Of a DNA stretch of 64,000 bases, positions 15,219 to 26,100 are shown one piece after another. Below the pieces are notes generated by a model. It was not told the DNA's origin and ran no database searches. It saw only the letters and a list, made by a program, of their open reading frames with translations. Position numbers and translations under genes: made by a program. Each line of letters starts with the position of its first letter. Position 1 is the stretch's first letter. Origin of the DNA: JBFMFR01 sp040752025 (lineage in GTDB: Bacteria > Chloroflexota > Anaerolineae > Anaerolineales > UBA4823); assembly GCA_040752025.1 (NCBI GenBank), contig JBFMFR010000013.1, positions 1 through 64,000 on the forward strand. The letters are read 5' to 3'.

Positions 15219-16220
15219 TTATTTTTCTGGATACTGGTAGCGTTGACCGAGGATTGCTTGCGAACTGCGAACTTTGTCCGGATAGTAAGCGACTGGCGCC
15301 GTCCAGAAGCGCACCCCATAGCGCTCTACGACCAGGGCTTGCTCGCTGGCTTCCAGATCAGCCAACGCCTGGCTCACCTGCCCTGGCGACCAACCATTCA
15401 AAGAGCGTTCGAGTTCCTCCTGACGCATGGGATGCCGGGAGATAATCCGGATAATCGCCTCCATCGGGTCATCGTAGCCGCCCAGGTCGAAGCTGCCCTC
15501 GGCGGGATGCACTACCTGTGCAGAGTTTCCTAAAATAGAAACCGCTTGCATCAGGCTTTCCTCGTACGGCGGTTGCACCCAGGTCTCGGCTGGTGGGCGC
15601 GTTGGCAGATTGATGTGCACGGCATCTGGTTTGATCCACTGGATCGCTTTCGCCAGATCCCAAAGCACTTGTGGGTTGTCGTTTATCCCCCGAACCAGCA
15701 TCACCTCCAACCACATTTTGCCCTGGTACTCTTCTCGGAAATCGATCAAGCCTTCTAGCAAACGGTCGAAGGTAATATCAGGGTGTGGGCGACTGATTTG
15801 GCGATAAATTCGGGCGCCGCCCGCATCCAGGCTTGGCAAAACCGCGTCCGCTTCTAGGATCTCTTCACGCACATCCCCTAAATACAACAGAGAACCATTG
15901 GTGATCAGAGCGACAGGCAGCTCGGTCGACCGTTTCACCTGGCGCAGCAGCCACCCGATGCTGGCATTCAGCAAGGGCTCCCCTGATCCCACAAAGGTCA
16001 CCCAATCGATCTCTCCAGGTTTGTGAGCTTGCAAAGCGCTGCGCACTTCAGCCAGGATATCTGCAGCCGGGAAATACTCCTTGCGCAGGTTCGTTAAAGG
16101 CCTGGTGCGACCAAGCTGGCAGTAAATGCAGTTCCAGTTGCAGGTTTTGTGTGGGATCGGATCGACTCCCAGGGATTGACCTAATCTGCGTGACGGCACC
16201 GGGCCGAAGACATACTTCAT
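15219..16220 (-). CDS. Radical SAM protein (COG0731-type)
   Basis: CNWNCIYCQLG (from residue 27) carries the CxxxCxxC motif that binds the [4Fe-4S] cluster and S-adenosylmethionine; FVGSGEPLLN is the GGE-like motif. The opening YVFGPVPSRRLGQSLGVD is typical of the COG0731 group. The last 100 residues (MRQEELERSLNGWSPGQVSQALADLEASEQALV) look like a winged helix. Substrate unknown. The downstream-facing 80-residue gene 16224-16466 precedes it on the same strand with only three bases between, so they form an operon driven by the promoter at 16541-16568. Confidence 0.88.
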   Translation of the reverse strand: MKYVFGPVPSRRLGQSLGVDPIPHKTCNWNCIYCQLGRTRPLTNLRKEYFPAADILAEVRSALQAHKPGEIDWVTFVGSGEPLLNASIGWLLRQVKRSTELPVALITNGSLLYLGDVREEILEADAVLPSLDAGGARIYRQISRPHPDITFDRLLEGLIDFREEYQGKMWLEVMLVRGINDNPQVLWDLAKAIQWIKPDAVHINLPTRPPAETWVQPPYEESLMQAVSILGNSAQVVHPAEGSFDLGGYDDPMEAIIRIISRHPMRQEELERSLNGWSPGQVSQALADLEASEQALVVERYGVRFWTAPVAYYPDKVRSSQAILGQRYQYPEK

Positions 16221-16223
16221 TGG

Positions 16224-16466
16224 CTAAACACCTGGCGCCTGGATTTTGTGGCGAAATTTATCCCTGGATTCGATCTCGGCCAATTTAAGCGCCGCGTGTA
16301 AACAGGCATCCTTCATCAAACCCTTGGCTTGCTCTTCGGGCAAATCCTTCAAGTCGGCAAGATGATAGCCTTTTCCGAGCAAGTATTCCTCGATAATTCT
16401 ATGCTCCAAAGCCGACTGCGGCCCATGCGATAACAAACGATCCAATTCCGTTCTCGCTTCAGACAT
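16224..16466 (-). CDS. Small conserved hypothetical protein
   Basis: GGAGGTG before the ATG at 16466 sets an 80-residue product. It is mostly helical and charged, with MSEARTELDRLLSHG at the start and LMKDACLHAALKLAEIESRDKF near the end; no membrane segment or known motif is recognised. It is joined to the radical SAM gene (three bases apart) and likely serves it. A possible 13-codon leader reading lies just upstream at 16468-16509. Confidence 0.7.
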   Translation of the reverse strand: MSEARTELDRLLSHGPQSALEHRIIEEYLLGKGYHLADLKDLPEEQAKGLMKDACLHAALKLAEIESRDKFRHKIQAPGV

Positions 16467-16540
16467 TTCACACCTCCAATACACGCTTACATTCGTAACC
16501 TACATTCATTCACCTCCGGATCGCGAAACCTCTTAACATC

Positions 16541-16568
16541 ATTATACAACTATACTGTACATTGTCAA
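16541..16568 (-). promoter_or_regulatory. Sigma70-type promoter for the radical SAM operon
   Basis: On the minus strand TTGACA (16568-16563), a 16-base spacer and TATAAT (16546-16541) match consensus fully. The layout is the same as in the promoter at 7476-7503, and both lie back to back with a TGGTATAAT box of a divergent gene. Confidence 0.8.
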
Positions 16569-16577
16569 CTATTCTGG

Positions 16578-16583
16578 TATAAT
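16578..16583 (+). promoter_or_regulatory. -10 box (TGGTATAAT) of the second XRE-cupin gene
   Basis: TATAAT with an upstream TGG lies 34 bases before the ATG at 16617. A -35 box at normal spacing is weak. The box lies ten bases from the -35 box of the divergent promoter, so the XRE-cupin protein could control both directions from one site. Confidence 0.6.
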
Positions 16584-16616
16584 CAGAGCCACACCTGTTC
16601 ACTCCGGAGATAAATC

Positions 16617-17249
16617 ATGGCCGCAAATACAGAACCTAACGTGGGACAGCGTTTACGCTCATTGCGAGAGCAGCAAGGTTTATCGCTGCGTGCTCTCTCC
16701 GAGCGCAGCGGGTTATCCGTCACAGCCATCAGCCAGATCGAACACGGCGAAAACTCCCCCACGGTTGCCTCGCTGCACCGCTTATCCAATGCACTCCACA
16801 TTTCGATTACCGATCTTTTCCAGGAGGAAGCCCGCCAGACCACCATCTTCGTCAAACGCGAGTTAGGTCTCCATTCTCAAAATAACGGCGTTTGGATGGA
16901 GAGCCTCGGAATCGGATTGTTCAACCAGCAGCTCGAACCATTTCGAATGGTGATCCAGCCCAATGTAGACAGCACGCCAGACCCGATCTCCCACCCAGGC
17001 GAGGAGTTCGTCCACTGCCTGGAAGGCGAAATCCAGTATACAACCGGAGCCCGCACCTTCACCCTGGAAAAGGGCGACAGTCTGCTGTTCGACGCCACCC
17101 AGGCGCACGCCTACCACAACCAGACAGACCAACAGGCAGTGCTCCTGATCGTTTTCCTATCCTCTCAAGACCGCCAGCTTATACAACAACTGCACCTGCA
17201 CACCCCGAGGGATCTGCCAGGGAATAGCAACTACGTTATCGATTTCTGA
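16617..17249 (+). CDS. XRE-family regulator with C-terminal cupin domain (second copy)
   Basis: Residues 10-65 are a Cro/CI-type helix-turn-helix (RLRSLREQQGLSLRALSERSG, AISQIEHGENSPTVASL). Residues 110-190 form a cupin barrel (PGEEFVHCLEGEIQY, GDSLLFDATQAHAYHN). CGGAGA precedes the ATG. It is 210 residues long and shares its layout with the product of 6749-7438. It is divergent from the radical SAM operon and is followed by an S66 peptidase gene whose own promoter overlaps the XRE stop. The ligand is unknown; the cupin His residues suggest metal or small-molecule sensing. Confidence 0.9.
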   Translation: MAANTEPNVGQRLRSLREQQGLSLRALSERSGLSVTAISQIEHGENSPTVASLHRLSNALHISITDLFQEEARQTTIFVKRELGLHSQNNGVWMESLGIGLFNQQLEPFRMVIQPNVDSTPDPISHPGEEFVHCLEGEIQYTTGARTFTLEKGDSLLFDATQAHAYHNQTDQQAVLLIVFLSSQDRQLIQQLHLHTPRDLPGNSNYVIDF

Positions 17250-17251
17250 GA

Positions 17252-17257
17252 TACAAT
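17252..17257 (+). promoter_or_regulatory. -10 box for a probable leaderless S66 peptidase transcript
   Basis: TACAAT ends eight bases before the ATG at 17265, so the start point would fall on or next to the start codon. No Shine-Dalgarno precedes this ATG. The -35 region is not recognisable. Confidence 0.45.
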
Positions 17258-17264
17258 CGTAGTT

Positions 17265-18308
17265 ATGCTCAAACCCCAAAAACTGCTCCCCGGCGATCGC
17301 GTCGCCGCTGTTTCGCTGTCCTGGGGCGGCCCCGGTACTTTCCCGCAGCGCTATCAGGCCGGCAAACAGCAGTTGCAGGACGAGTTCGGTCTGCAAGTCA
17401 TCGAAATGCCGCATACCCTACAGGATGCTGCCTGGCTGCAGCGCAACCCGCGCGCCCGCGCCGATGACCTGATGCAGGCCTTCGCTGACCCGAGCATCAA
17501 AGTCATCATTTCAACCATTGGCGGGAGTGATTCGATCCGCATCCTGCCCTATCTGGATCTGGCAGTCATACAGGACAACCCCAAGATCTTCCTGGGCTTC
17601 TCGGACACTACCATCTCTCACCTGGCCTGCTACCGCGCCGGGTTGGGCTCGTTCTACGGGCCGGCCTTCATGGCTGGCTTCGCCGAGAACGGCGGCTTGT
17701 TCCCCTACATGGTCGCTTCTGTGCGCAAAACCCTGTTCTCATCAGCCCCTATAGGAGCGGTCGAGCCCAATGCCGCTGGCTGGACGGTCGAACATCTGGA
17801 ATGGGCCGACCCGTCTAACCAATCGCGCAAACGCATTCTCAACCCCTGCCCTGGGTGGAATTTCCTGCAGGGGCACGGCCTGCATCGTGGGCGCCTGATC
17901 GGCGGCTGCATCGAAGTCCTGGACTGGCTGCGCGGCACGGACTTTTGGCCGGCGTCCCAATCCTGGCAGGAAGCCATCCTGTTCCTGGAGACCTCCGAAG
18001 ACGCGCCCTCTCCGGAAGCCGTGCTTTTTTACATGCGCACGTATGCCGCCCTGGGTATCCTGGAGCGCCTGGCAGGTATCCTCTTCGCTCGCCCGGGCGG
18101 GCACGTCCCCCCCGAAAAATTCGCCGAATACGACCAGGCCATCCTGCAAGTTGTCGCCGAAGAACAGGGCCTGACTGACCTGCCAATCGTCACCGGCATG
18201 GATTTCGGCCACACCGACCCGGTGTTCGTGCTGCCCTACGGTGTGCAGGCCGAGATCGACTGCACTGCACGGCGCTTTTCGATTTTGGAGAACGCCGTAA
18301 CGGATTGA
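17265..18308 (+). CDS. S66-family peptidase (LD-carboxypeptidase/MccF-like)
   Basis: The 347-residue protein starts with KLLPGDRVAAVSLSWGG, has STIGGSDSIRILPYLD and then FLGFSDTT, whose Ser (about 111) corresponds to the S66 nucleophile. A Glu in LFLETSED and the His in FGHTDP complete the Ser-Glu-His set. LD-carboxypeptidases trim the terminal D-amino acid from muropeptides, while the MccF branch cleaves microcin-type aminoacyl adenylates; the length and sequence do not decide between them. No signal peptide, so cytoplasmic. The gene ends six bases from the convergent recQ. No Shine-Dalgarno; see the -10 box at 17252. Confidence 0.88.
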   Translation: MLKPQKLLPGDRVAAVSLSWGGPGTFPQRYQAGKQQLQDEFGLQVIEMPHTLQDAAWLQRNPRARADDLMQAFADPSIKVIISTIGGSDSIRILPYLDLAVIQDNPKIFLGFSDTTISHLACYRAGLGSFYGPAFMAGFAENGGLFPYMVASVRKTLFSSAPIGAVEPNAAGWTVEHLEWADPSNQSRKRILNPCPGWNFLQGHGLHRGRLIGGCIEVLDWLRGTDFWPASQSWQEAILFLETSEDAPSPEAVLFYMRTYAALGILERLAGILFARPGGHVPPEKFAEYDQAILQVVAEEQGLTDLPIVTGMDFGHTDPVFVLPYGVQAEIDCTARRFSILENAVTD

Positions 18309-18314
18309 TCCGGG

Positions 18315-20495
<2,181 letters not shown>

Positions 20496-20573
20496 AATGC
20501 ATTTCCCAATATTTGATAGGTATGCGAACTAAGCACATTCTATCATCCTTCCTGGCTGGATATCCCTATAGAT

Positions 20574-20602
20574 TTGCGTAATTCGATCAAAAACCTTATA
20601 AT
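20574..20602 (+). promoter_or_regulatory. Sigma70-type promoter of the lipoprotein pair
   Basis: TTGCGT (20574-20579), a 17-base spacer and TATAAT (20597-20602). Transcription would begin near 20609, about 80 bases before the first lipoprotein ATG at 20689, which has a good GGAGG site. Confidence 0.7.
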
Positions 20603-20688
20603 AAGCATGGCTCTCCCTGCCTCAGAGGAATCGCACCTTTGTCAGGCATTTCAAACAACCCTTTCTCCTTTCACCCTTGGAGGTATTC

Positions 20689-21756
20689 ATGAAATCTAGA
20701 CTCGTCTCCACCAGCTCTCTGGCCCTGTTGGTTTTGATCGTTCTGTTATCTGGCTGCTCTTTACCCGCCGTTGGCGGGTCGCTCAACGAGACCCAGGTTG
20801 CCCTGGGCATCCAACAGACTCTGCTGGCGCAGACCGCCACCGCCCAAAGCGCCACCCTGAGCGCCCCAACCTCTCCCCCACCTGATGTGTCTCCCCCAAC
20901 GGATATTCCTGATTTGCCCACACCCGACCTGGCAGCCACGCAAGTAGCCATATCCGTGCAGGAGACCATGGCCGCTGGCTCAGTGCCGCCCGCCACCCCC
21001 GGCGGTCCGGTCGAGACGCCCCTGCCCCCCACGACCGGGGACGATTTTGAAACCTGGATGCGCTCCGCTAACATCGTCTTATACGAGGATATCGTCAACG
21101 AGCCGCAGTACACCCCCTATGTGCAGCGCACCTTGAAGGCCATGAGCCTGCAATTCAAAGATGACGGCAGCGCCAAGGGCTGGTTCAAATCGGATTTGCT
21201 CAGCGGCGCGCCCAACGGGCAGCCCTGGGACCTGGTCATCCTGGCCATCGAAGCGCGCAGCGAGGTCTCAGGCGAATATTTCGAGTATCTGAACGATGTG
21301 CTCAACCAGGGCAGTTCTGTGATTGTCGAAGCCTGGCACCTGGATGAAATCTCCCAGGGCACGGTCAGCACCATCCTGGCGCGCTGTGGCGTGCAGGTGT
21401 ATCCTTACTTCCCAAAGACCGGCACGCTCAACGATGTTGTTATGTGGCCCTTGGGCATCCCTCACCCGGTGCTCTCACAGCCCAACAGTGGCATGAGCTT
21501 CACCTATGCCCTGGATACCTGGCTGTTCAGCTTCGACCTTGGCTCGCTCATGGCCCTGACCGGCTCGGGCGATGCCCAACTGCTGCTGGGCACCAACGCC
21601 ACTGAGAAATATCAGGACGGTACCCTGGCAGTCTGTCTCGGTGGGCAGTTGACCCTGCAAACTTTCAGCAGCCACTCCTTCCCATACGACCGCATGTTCC
21701 CCCTGTGGCAAAACTACATCTACAATGCCTTGCAAGTTCGCTACTCGAAGAGGTAA
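20689..21756 (+). CDS. Lipoprotein of unknown function, copy 1 of a tandem pair
   Basis: GGAGG eight bases upstream sets the ATG at 20689 (355 residues). LIVLLSGCS is a clear lipobox. Residues 25-120 form a low-complexity linker rich in Ala, Thr and Pro with two NETQVALGIQQTLLAQ/ATQVAISVQETMAAG segments. The globular domain begins at DFETWMRSANIVLYEDIV and has IVEAWHLDEISQGTVSTILARCG. The last 230 residues clearly match those of the next gene, so this is a tandem duplication. No catalytic motif is recognised. The fold has Rossmann-like alternation (IVLYED, WDLVILAIEA, SSVIVEAW), which may suggest a degenerate glutamine-amidotransferase-like or ThuA-like domain. An extracellular place is likely. 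Confidence 0.8.
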   Translation: MKSRLVSTSSLALLVLIVLLSGCSLPAVGGSLNETQVALGIQQTLLAQTATAQSATLSAPTSPPPDVSPPTDIPDLPTPDLAATQVAISVQETMAAGSVPPATPGGPVETPLPPTTGDDFETWMRSANIVLYEDIVNEPQYTPYVQRTLKAMSLQFKDDGSAKGWFKSDLLSGAPNGQPWDLVILAIEARSEVSGEYFEYLNDVLNQGSSVIVEAWHLDEISQGTVSTILARCGVQVYPYFPKTGTLNDVVMWPLGIPHPVLSQPNSGMSFTYALDTWLFSFDLGSLMALTGSGDAQLLLGTNATEKYQDGTLAVCLGGQLTLQTFSSHSFPYDRMFPLWQNYIYNALQVRYSKR

Positions 21757-21762
21757 CCCTTG

Positions 21763-22926
21763 ATGCGCAAAAACCACCCTTATCCGTATTCGCGCTCTAT
21801 CTGCTCAAAGCTTCTTGTGATTTCCCTGGGTTTGCTGCTGGTCGCTGGCCTGATGAGCTGCGATTCGCTGATTCGACCCGGGAATCCAACCTTACGCGAA
21901 ACGCAGCTCGAACTCAGCGTCCAACAAACCCTCGCCGTCCAGCGCAGCACCGACCAGGTGCTTGAAAAAACACGCCAGGCCGGGCAGCCCACGCTACCAG
22001 TCCCCGAGCACCTCACCCAGCAGGCTCCCGAAGCCACCATCGACCCCAACCAGGCGGCTGAGGCTACCGTTCAGGCAATGCAAGCCACTCAGGCGGTTGA
22101 AATCACTTCGAGCGCCCCCCTGGCAACCACAGAGCCTCCCCCGCCTGTCGGCGATTTGGCCACGATGGCGAAATCCGCCAATATCCTTTTGTTCGAGGAC
22201 ATGATCGGCAACCTGGATACCAACCGCTACATCAAAGACACGCTCACCGCTCTGGGCGTGCCCTGCGAACAGGATGGCAGCACGCCCTGCCGGGATGTGG
22301 GCAGTGCGCAGGGCTGGCTGAAAGAGCAGTTAGCCGGGGGCGCGCCCGGTGGTAAGCCCTGGGATGTGATCATCGTTGCCTCCGAATCCAAGAAAGGCAC
22401 AGCGGAATTGAAGAGCAGCTTCCCAGCTGAGTACACGGAAGGTATCCTCGAGGCCATCGACCAGGGCTCTTCAGTGATCCTGGAAATGGGCAACCTGGAC
22501 AGCTTGCACGCTGGCGTGGTGGGTACCATGGCGGCTCGCTGCGGCATCGAATACGAAAACAACTGGGTCAGGGTGCCGGCCTCGCGCATGGTCATGTTCT
22601 CGCTGGATCCCACAAACCCGATCTTCAACGAACCCAACAACGATATGAGCTTCACCGCCACCACCAGCTATTGGACCACCACAGCCAAGGGCAAGTATTA
22701 CGATATCGGCGACCTGGTCGCACTGGGTCGTGGAGGAGACGCCACCCTGCTCTTGGGCACCACTCCCGACGAAAAGACCCGGAACGGCACGCTGACAGTT
22801 TGCATGAACGGGCAACTGCTCTGGCAGACTTTTTCCTCTCACCAGCTCGCTTACAAATCCATGCAATTGGTCTGGGAGAATTACATCTATCATGCTCTGA
22901 AAGTGCGCTTCTCGAGAGCGCCATAG
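21763..22926 (+). CDS. Lipoprotein of unknown function, copy 2 of a tandem pair
   Basis: I start at the ATG at 21763, seven bases after the stop of copy 1 and next to GAGAGGT-like sequence; an in-frame TTG lies directly before it. LLLVAGLMSCDS is the lipobox. It repeats the plan of copy 1: linker with TQLELSVQQTLAVQ, then MAKSANILLFEDMIG, WDVIIVASESK, SSVILEMGNLDSLHAGVVGTMAARCG and LWQTFSSHQLAYKSMQLVWENYIYHAL, which matches the end of copy 1 (QTFSSHSFPYDRMFPLWQNY). A terminator follows, so the pair forms one transcript separate from the macroglobulin gene. Confidence 0.8.
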   Translation: MRKNHPYPYSRSICSKLLVISLGLLLVAGLMSCDSLIRPGNPTLRETQLELSVQQTLAVQRSTDQVLEKTRQAGQPTLPVPEHLTQQAPEATIDPNQAAEATVQAMQATQAVEITSSAPLATTEPPPPVGDLATMAKSANILLFEDMIGNLDTNRYIKDTLTALGVPCEQDGSTPCRDVGSAQGWLKEQLAGGAPGGKPWDVIIVASESKKGTAELKSSFPAEYTEGILEAIDQGSSVILEMGNLDSLHAGVVGTMAARCGIEYENNWVRVPASRMVMFSLDPTNPIFNEPNNDMSFTATTSYWTTTAKGKYYDIGDLVALGRGGDATLLLGTTPDEKTRNGTLTVCMNGQLLWQTFSSHQLAYKSMQLVWENYIYHALKVRFSRAP

Positions 22927-22952
22927 CCTGCCTGACAGCCTGGTGTAACATC

Positions 22953-22993
22953 TGCGGAGGATCGCCCCTGGGTAGATCCTCCGCATTGTTTTT
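22953..22993 (+). terminator. Rho-independent terminator after the lipoprotein pair
   Basis: TGCGGAGGATC (22953-22963) pairs perfectly with GATCCTCCGCA (22975-22985), followed by TTGTTTTT. It closes the lipoprotein transcript ahead of the macroglobulin gene. Confidence 0.9.
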
Positions 22994-23129
22994 CGGAACC
23001 TTTTCCAGAGGATTGGCGTCCTGAAATTGTCGAAAATACACAACTTGTCGAGCGTGGCGCTAACGCCAGCCCCGCGCTCATCATCCGAACCTTCACCCCC
23101 ATTTTCACCCGCCCTTCTGGAGGTGCCCA

Positions 23130-26100
23130 ATGTCCACCCAATCGCCCAAATCGAACGCCCTGCGCCTGGCTCCGATCATCATTTTATTGCTCCTGGTTTT
23201 CGGCTTAGGGGCACTGACGGTTTATTACAACGGCCTGCCCGAGCGCATCCAGCGCCAGGAGACGCTGATATTCGGTCAAAACCGCCTGGTGCCCGGCAGC
23301 CAGGCAGCCCTGCGCATCATCGTCCAGGATAGCCAGAACGAGGCCCCAAAGGCCGGCGCTCGGGTGCAGGTGTCCCTGCGCCCCGCCCAGGGAGGCCAGG
23401 CTGTAACCCTCTACACCGGCCAGACTGATCGAAATGGCACCGTCCAGGTGGCCTTTCAGGTGCCAACCCAGGCGGATGCCGCTTTCGCTGGCAGCGACTC
23501 CGCTACCCTGATCGTGCTGACCCAATCCAACCTGGGCAGCAGCACCCTGGAGCGTCAGGTTACGCTTCAGCGCGATTACCGCGTCCTGCTCACCACCGAC
23601 AAGCCGCTCTACCAGCCCGGACAGGTGATTCACCTGCGCGCCCTGGCGCTCGGTGCTTTCGATCTAAAACCGGCCGCTGATCAAGAAATCGAGATTGCCA
23701 TCGCCGACGGCAAGGGCAACCGTGTCTTTCGCAAGAAGCTGACCACCTCTGCTTACGGCGTGGCTGGCGTCGACTTCCAGCTTGCCAGCCAGGTGAACAC
23801 CGGCCCTTATAAAATCACCGCGGTGTTAGCAAACACCTCCTCGGAAAAGACTGTCACCGTGGAACACTACGTACTGCCCAAGTTCGACGTCAGGCTGCAT
23901 ACTGAGCGCGCCTTCTACCTCCCCGGGCAGCACGTGACCGGCAGCCTGAACGCCGGCTACTTCTTCGGCAAGCCAGTTGCCGGAGGGCAGGTGCAGTTGC
24001 AAGGCTATACCTTTGATGTTCAACAAAACCTGATCTTCAGCCTGGAAGGCGCCACCGACGAACAGGGCAACTTCAACTTCGAGTTCGACCTGCCCTCCTA
24101 CATCGCCGGCAGCGATCTGGAAGGCGGTTTGGGTCGCTTCTACCTGCAAGCCAATGTCACCGACCTGGCCCAGCACAGCGAGGTAGACAACCTGTCCCTG
24201 CCCGTTTCGGCCAGCGCCCTGATCGTGGAGGCTATTCCAGAAGGTGGGCGTTTTCACCCCGGCGTTGAGAACATTCTCTACGTTTTGACCAGCTACCCCG
24301 ACGGTTCGCCCGCCCAGGCCAGCCTGCGCCTGAACTTCTACGATAGCGGCCAGGTGCTGCAGGCCGAAAGCGGTCCATATGGGCTGGCGGAAGTGCGCCT
24401 GACTCCTGCTAGTCCCTGGCAAAACTTTACCGTCGAAGCCTGGGACCAGTTAGGCAACGACACGCAGAAAGAGTTTTCCTTCGAAGGCGATAACGCCAGC
24501 CAGGGCGTGCTCTTACGCCCGGGTAAACCCGTTTACAAAGTTGGCGAAGCCATGCACTTAACCTTGCTAAGCGAACGCCCCGATAGTACGATTTACCTGG
24601 ATATCGTGCGCGAAGGCCAGACCGTTAGCACGCGCAGCGTGGAGGTGCAGCAGGGGCATGCCGAAGTGGTCATCGACCTGACCCCTGATCTATACGGCAC
24701 CCTCGAGTTACACGCTTACCAGGTGCTTTCATCCGGTTCTATCGTGCGCGATACGCGCCTGGTTGTGGTGGATAACGCCAACGATTTGAACCTGCTGCTC
24801 ACCCCTGGCCAGGAAACCTACCTCCCAGGCGACCCGGCCTCCTTGCAGGTGCAGGTCAATGGCCAGGATGGCGGCGGTGTGCAGGCTGCCCTGGGCCTGG
24901 CCATCGTGGACGAGTCGGTCTTCGCCCTGGCCGAGCAAGATCCCGGCTTCGCCAAACTGTACTTCCTGCTGGAACAGGAGTTGCTCCAACCCAGGTATGA
25001 TTTGCACGGCTACAGTTTCCCGGAACTCTTGGACCGGCCGGTGCTGGAAGACACCCAGCTCCAGGCAGCCGTCGATAGCGCCGCCCAGGCCTCCCTGGCT
25101 GCTGCCGCGCCGCGCGCCGCCAGCTTCAGCCTGCAAGGCAGCGCCCGCCAGGAGGCCCTCAGCAAAGCTCGCCAGCAGAGATCGCGCTACTTCAGCCGCC
25201 TCAGCAACGCTCTGGCGATCTTGCTGCTCTTGCTGCCCCTGGCTGTGCTGGGGTTGAACGCCCACGAATTGTGGCAGCAAAAACGCCTGTGGCGCGGGCT
25301 GGGCCTGCTGCTTGCCCTGCTGGCCGCGCTCGTCTTGCTCATCCTCCTTTGGCCGCTCGGAGACCGTCCCTGGATCGACACGCCCCTGGACCGGGTGGGA
25401 TATATCCTCGATGGGTTGCTCGACAGCGAAGCGTGGCTGATCATCTTGCTCTTGCTCGGCCTGGCCGGCCTGCTGGTTCTGATCGTGATCGCCTGGCGCC
25501 AGCGTGAGATCAGGCTGCGCTGGAGCCTGGCTTTGTGGCTGCTGTACATCGCCATTTTCATCGCTATGGTGTATGCCTCTGCCAATACAAACTTTTCTCC
25601 AGATGAGGGCTACGTAATTGCCGGGCTGCTGGCTTTCGCCCTGCTGCCGCTGTCCTTTATGTTGCGCGGCGCGGGCTATGCCTGGGAACGCAGGGCTGTA
25701 CCGGCCCTGGCAGCCTTCGTTTTCGGTTTGTTCGTCCTGGCTGGCACGCTGCCCCTGTTGGCCCTCACGGTTGCACCGCGCCAGAACGCCATGATGGCTG
25801 CCGCCCCGCTCGTTCTCGAACAGGCAGGCGCTGTTCGCGAAGAGCTTCTTTTGAGCAATTTTGGCGGCGGTGGTCCCGTTCTGGATGACGAAACACTGGA
25901 AAAGAAAGCTGAAGGAATCGCCACCGGCGCCACCGGGGGCGCCGAACCGCCGCGGCTGCGCCAGTACTTCCCCGAGACCATGTTCTGGCTGCCCGAGGCC
26001 GTCACCGATGAAAGCGGCGCGCTGCAGCTCGATTTCCCCGTGGCTGACAGCATCACCACCTGGCGCATCACTGCCCTGGCTTCTTCCCAGGATGGGCGCC

